A stretch of DNA of 64,000 nt, taken from Brevundimonas sp. (GTDB taxonomy: Bacteria > Pseudomonadota > Alphaproteobacteria > Caulobacterales > Caulobacteraceae). Under the pieces are notes generated by a model, which saw only the letters and a program-made list of their open reading frames with translations, made no database searches and had not been told where the DNA came from. This document shows positions 62,803-64,000 of this stretch, piece after piece. Numbering within the stretch: position 1 is the stretch's first letter; each line of letters begins with the position of its first letter. Location of the stretch: assembly GCF_027487935.1 (NCBI RefSeq), contig NZ_JAIYCP010000004.1:1-64000 (forward strand), given 5' to 3'. The position numbers and the translations under genes were made by a program.

Positions 62803-63264
62803 GTGACCCGGGGGCACCGTGTCGGTATGACCCTCATCGAGGTATTGGTCACGCTCGCCATTGTCGCCGTAATGGCGACGATAGTCGTTCTGGGGATCGG
62901 TGGCCCCGATCGCGGATTGACGGTCCAGACCGAGGCCAACAAACTGGCTGAACGTATCGGTCTCGCTGCGGATGAAGCCATGGTAACGCGTCGGCCGATT
63001 GCTCTGGTTTGGGATTCACGCGGATATCAGTTCGTTACACCTGCAGCGGACGGAAGCTGGATGCCGGATACCCACGCATTGCTTGGCCAGCGGCACGACC
63101 TGCCCCGCAGTCTGACCCTCACCGCTGCCGAACCCGCCCTGATCGATATGACGGACGCGTCCCTGATCGCTTTCGAGCTGTCCCTGACCGACGCTTCACG
63201 GTCGGCGACAGTCTTCTTCGATGGTCTGAACGTTTCGACCTCCTCCGGAGCGCCCCGTTCATGA
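62803..63264 (+). CDS. gspH: Type II secretion minor pseudopilin GspH
   Basis: A 153-residue minor pseudopilin. The prepilin site is RVG then MTLIEVLVTLAIVAVMATIV with Glu5. The globular part includes ANKLAERIGLAADEAMVTRR then PIALVWDSRGYQFV, typical for GspH. Start GTG at 62803, three bases after gspG. Overlaps gspI by 4 bases (63261). Confidence 0.9.
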   Translation: MTRGHRVGMTLIEVLVTLAIVAVMATIVVLGIGGPDRGLTVQTEANKLAERIGLAADEAMVTRRPIALVWDSRGYQFVTPAADGSWMPDTHALLGQRHDLPRSLTLTAAEPALIDMTDASLIAFELSLTDASRSATVFFDGLNVSTSSGAPRS

Positions 63265-63647
63265 CGCGATTGACCGGCCTCGCCAGCCGTGAGGGCTTTA
63301 CCCTGATGGAAGCCCTGGTTGCGCTGACCATTCTCGCTATCGCGGGCACGGGGCTGGTCCGCGCGACGGAGGCGCATGTCGACCAGGTCGACGGGATTCA
63401 ACAGCGAACGATCGCCCAGTGGGTTGCAGAAAACCGCCTGATCGAACTGGAACTCGACCCCGCAAACCTGGCTGAGGGAAGCGAACGGGTCGAGATGTTG
63501 GGACGAAACTGGGATGTGTCCGTAGACGTCGACGCCACCGAGGATCCAGAACTCGCGAAGGTCACGATTAGTGTCGCAGCGGACGGAACGGACAGCGCCG
63601 CAGCTGTACTGACCGGCTTTGTCGATATCGGACGATCGGCGGTATGA
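63261..63647 (+). CDS. gspI: Type II secretion minor pseudopilin GspI
   Basis: A 128-residue minor pseudopilin. The processing site is SREG then FTLMEALVALTILAIAGTGL, and IAQWVAENRLIELEL is the conserved GspI stretch. The ATG at 63261 overlaps gspH; a larger open frame starting at 63009 is not real upstream of this point. The stop overlaps the gspC ATG (ATGA). Confidence 0.92.
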   Translation: MTRLTGLASREGFTLMEALVALTILAIAGTGLVRATEAHVDQVDGIQQRTIAQWVAENRLIELELDPANLAEGSERVEMLGRNWDVSVDVDATEDPELAKVTISVAADGTDSAAAVLTGFVDIGRSAV

Positions 63648-64000
63648 ACCGGAGCTGGTTGAAATACTGGACCGTCTTCGATCAACGCAGACAAGCGTTG
63701 GTCCTGACGATCCTTACGGGGCTGGTGATCGCGTCCCTCGCCTTTGGCCTTGCCGGAATGTTCTGGCGTCTGGCAGGACTGAATGATGGGCGCGATCGCG
63801 TTGCCCTGGTCGTCGAGCCCGCGGTAGTCGGGCGTTCAACGGACATCGCTGCTATCCTGGCGCTGGCACCGTTCGGCGGCGTCGTAGCTGATGCCCAGGG
63901 ATCCGTCTCGGGCATGACCCTTAAAGCGATTTTCATGGCCCATCCGGCAGAGGCCTCCAGTGCCCTGATTTCGGTCGGCGATGCTCCAGCCACCGTGGCC
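63644..64000 (+). CDS. gspC: Type II secretion protein GspC, N-terminal part (runs off the window end)
   Basis: The frame stays open to the last base: 119 codons starting MNRSWLKYWTVFDQRRQALV, a membrane helix (LTILTGLVIASLAFGLAGMF) and the homology region TLKAIFMAHPAEASSALISV with GDAPATVA, matching the GspC HR domain that contacts GspD. It overlaps gspI by 4 bases. GspD would be expected next, beyond the window. Confidence 0.85.
   Translation, partial: MNRSWLKYWTVFDQRRQALVLTILTGLVIASLAFGLAGMFWRLAGLNDGRDRVALVVEPAVVGRSTDIAAILALAPFGGVVADAQGSVSGMTLKAIFMAHPAEASSALISVGDAPATVA

Overview
The window is high-GC, densely coded chromosomal DNA from an alphaproteobacterium of the order Caulobacterales, most like Brevundimonas or Caulobacter. 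Grounds: a SpmX-type polarity protein with a decayed lysozyme site, FlbT/FlaF, a flgF-flgG-flgA-flgH operon behind a sigma-54 promoter, alphaproteobacterial families (DUF1489, DUF2948, UPF0262), and a tRNA-His of the alphaproteobacterial kind (no encoded G-1, A73). The genus is inferred, not proven.

Layout. 0-6 kb: the tRNA-Tyr/tRNA-Gly/tuf unit, an RlmB-type methyltransferase, a TerC protein, metG with a small DUF6624-like partner, and a MATE pump. 6.3-12 kb: a leucine-degradation block (mccB, a methylglutaconyl-CoA hydratase-like crotonase, mccA) with DUF1489; isovaleryl-CoA dehydrogenase, an earlier step, lies at 32-33 kb and a pccA-type carboxylase subunit at 25-27 kb. 12-21 kb: patatin-cNMP protein, tRNA-His, exbB-exbD-tonB, tRNA-Phe, and a conserved housekeeping run murA-DUF2948-UPF0262-infA-maf-RNase E/G-yacG. 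21-29 kb: tRNA-Thr, small hypothetical proteins around a REP/MITE-like element, msrB, an S41-like secreted protein, pccA, a PemK/MazF-fold protein without a visible antitoxin followed by a structured RNA candidate, and lipB. 29-45 kb: a FliN-like gene, tRNA-Leu, mgtE, spmX, ivd, exoD, flaF-flbT, cysS, folE, a second exbD, then fliL-fliM-DUF6468-MotE divergent from flgFGAH. 45-49.7 kb: two related envelope proteins, a DUF885 peptidase, msrA, tRNA-Ser. 49.7-54.5 kb looks accessory: an MDR oxidoreductase, a broken haloalkane dehalogenase-like gene, DUF2855, and a TetR regulator sharing a double operator with an ABA4-like membrane gene. 54.6-64 kb: a type II secretion locus in scrambled order (K, J, a Tat-lipoprotein binding protein, N, F, E, M, L, then G, H, I, C running off the end).

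The most unusual feature is a family of intergenic elements between 4.5 and 29.3 kb. Each has two arms of tandem heptamers; the right arm is approximately the reverse complement of the left, 45-65 bases away. The heptamer differs from locus to locus while the two arms at one locus largely agree. All five heptamer elements lie between co-directional genes and start within about 6 bases of, or across, the upstream gene's stop codon. In one, the repeat supplies the last residues and stop codon of the MATE pump. Two related hairpin elements (a 38-bp perfect inverted repeat and a 218-bp REP/MITE-like element) are built differently.
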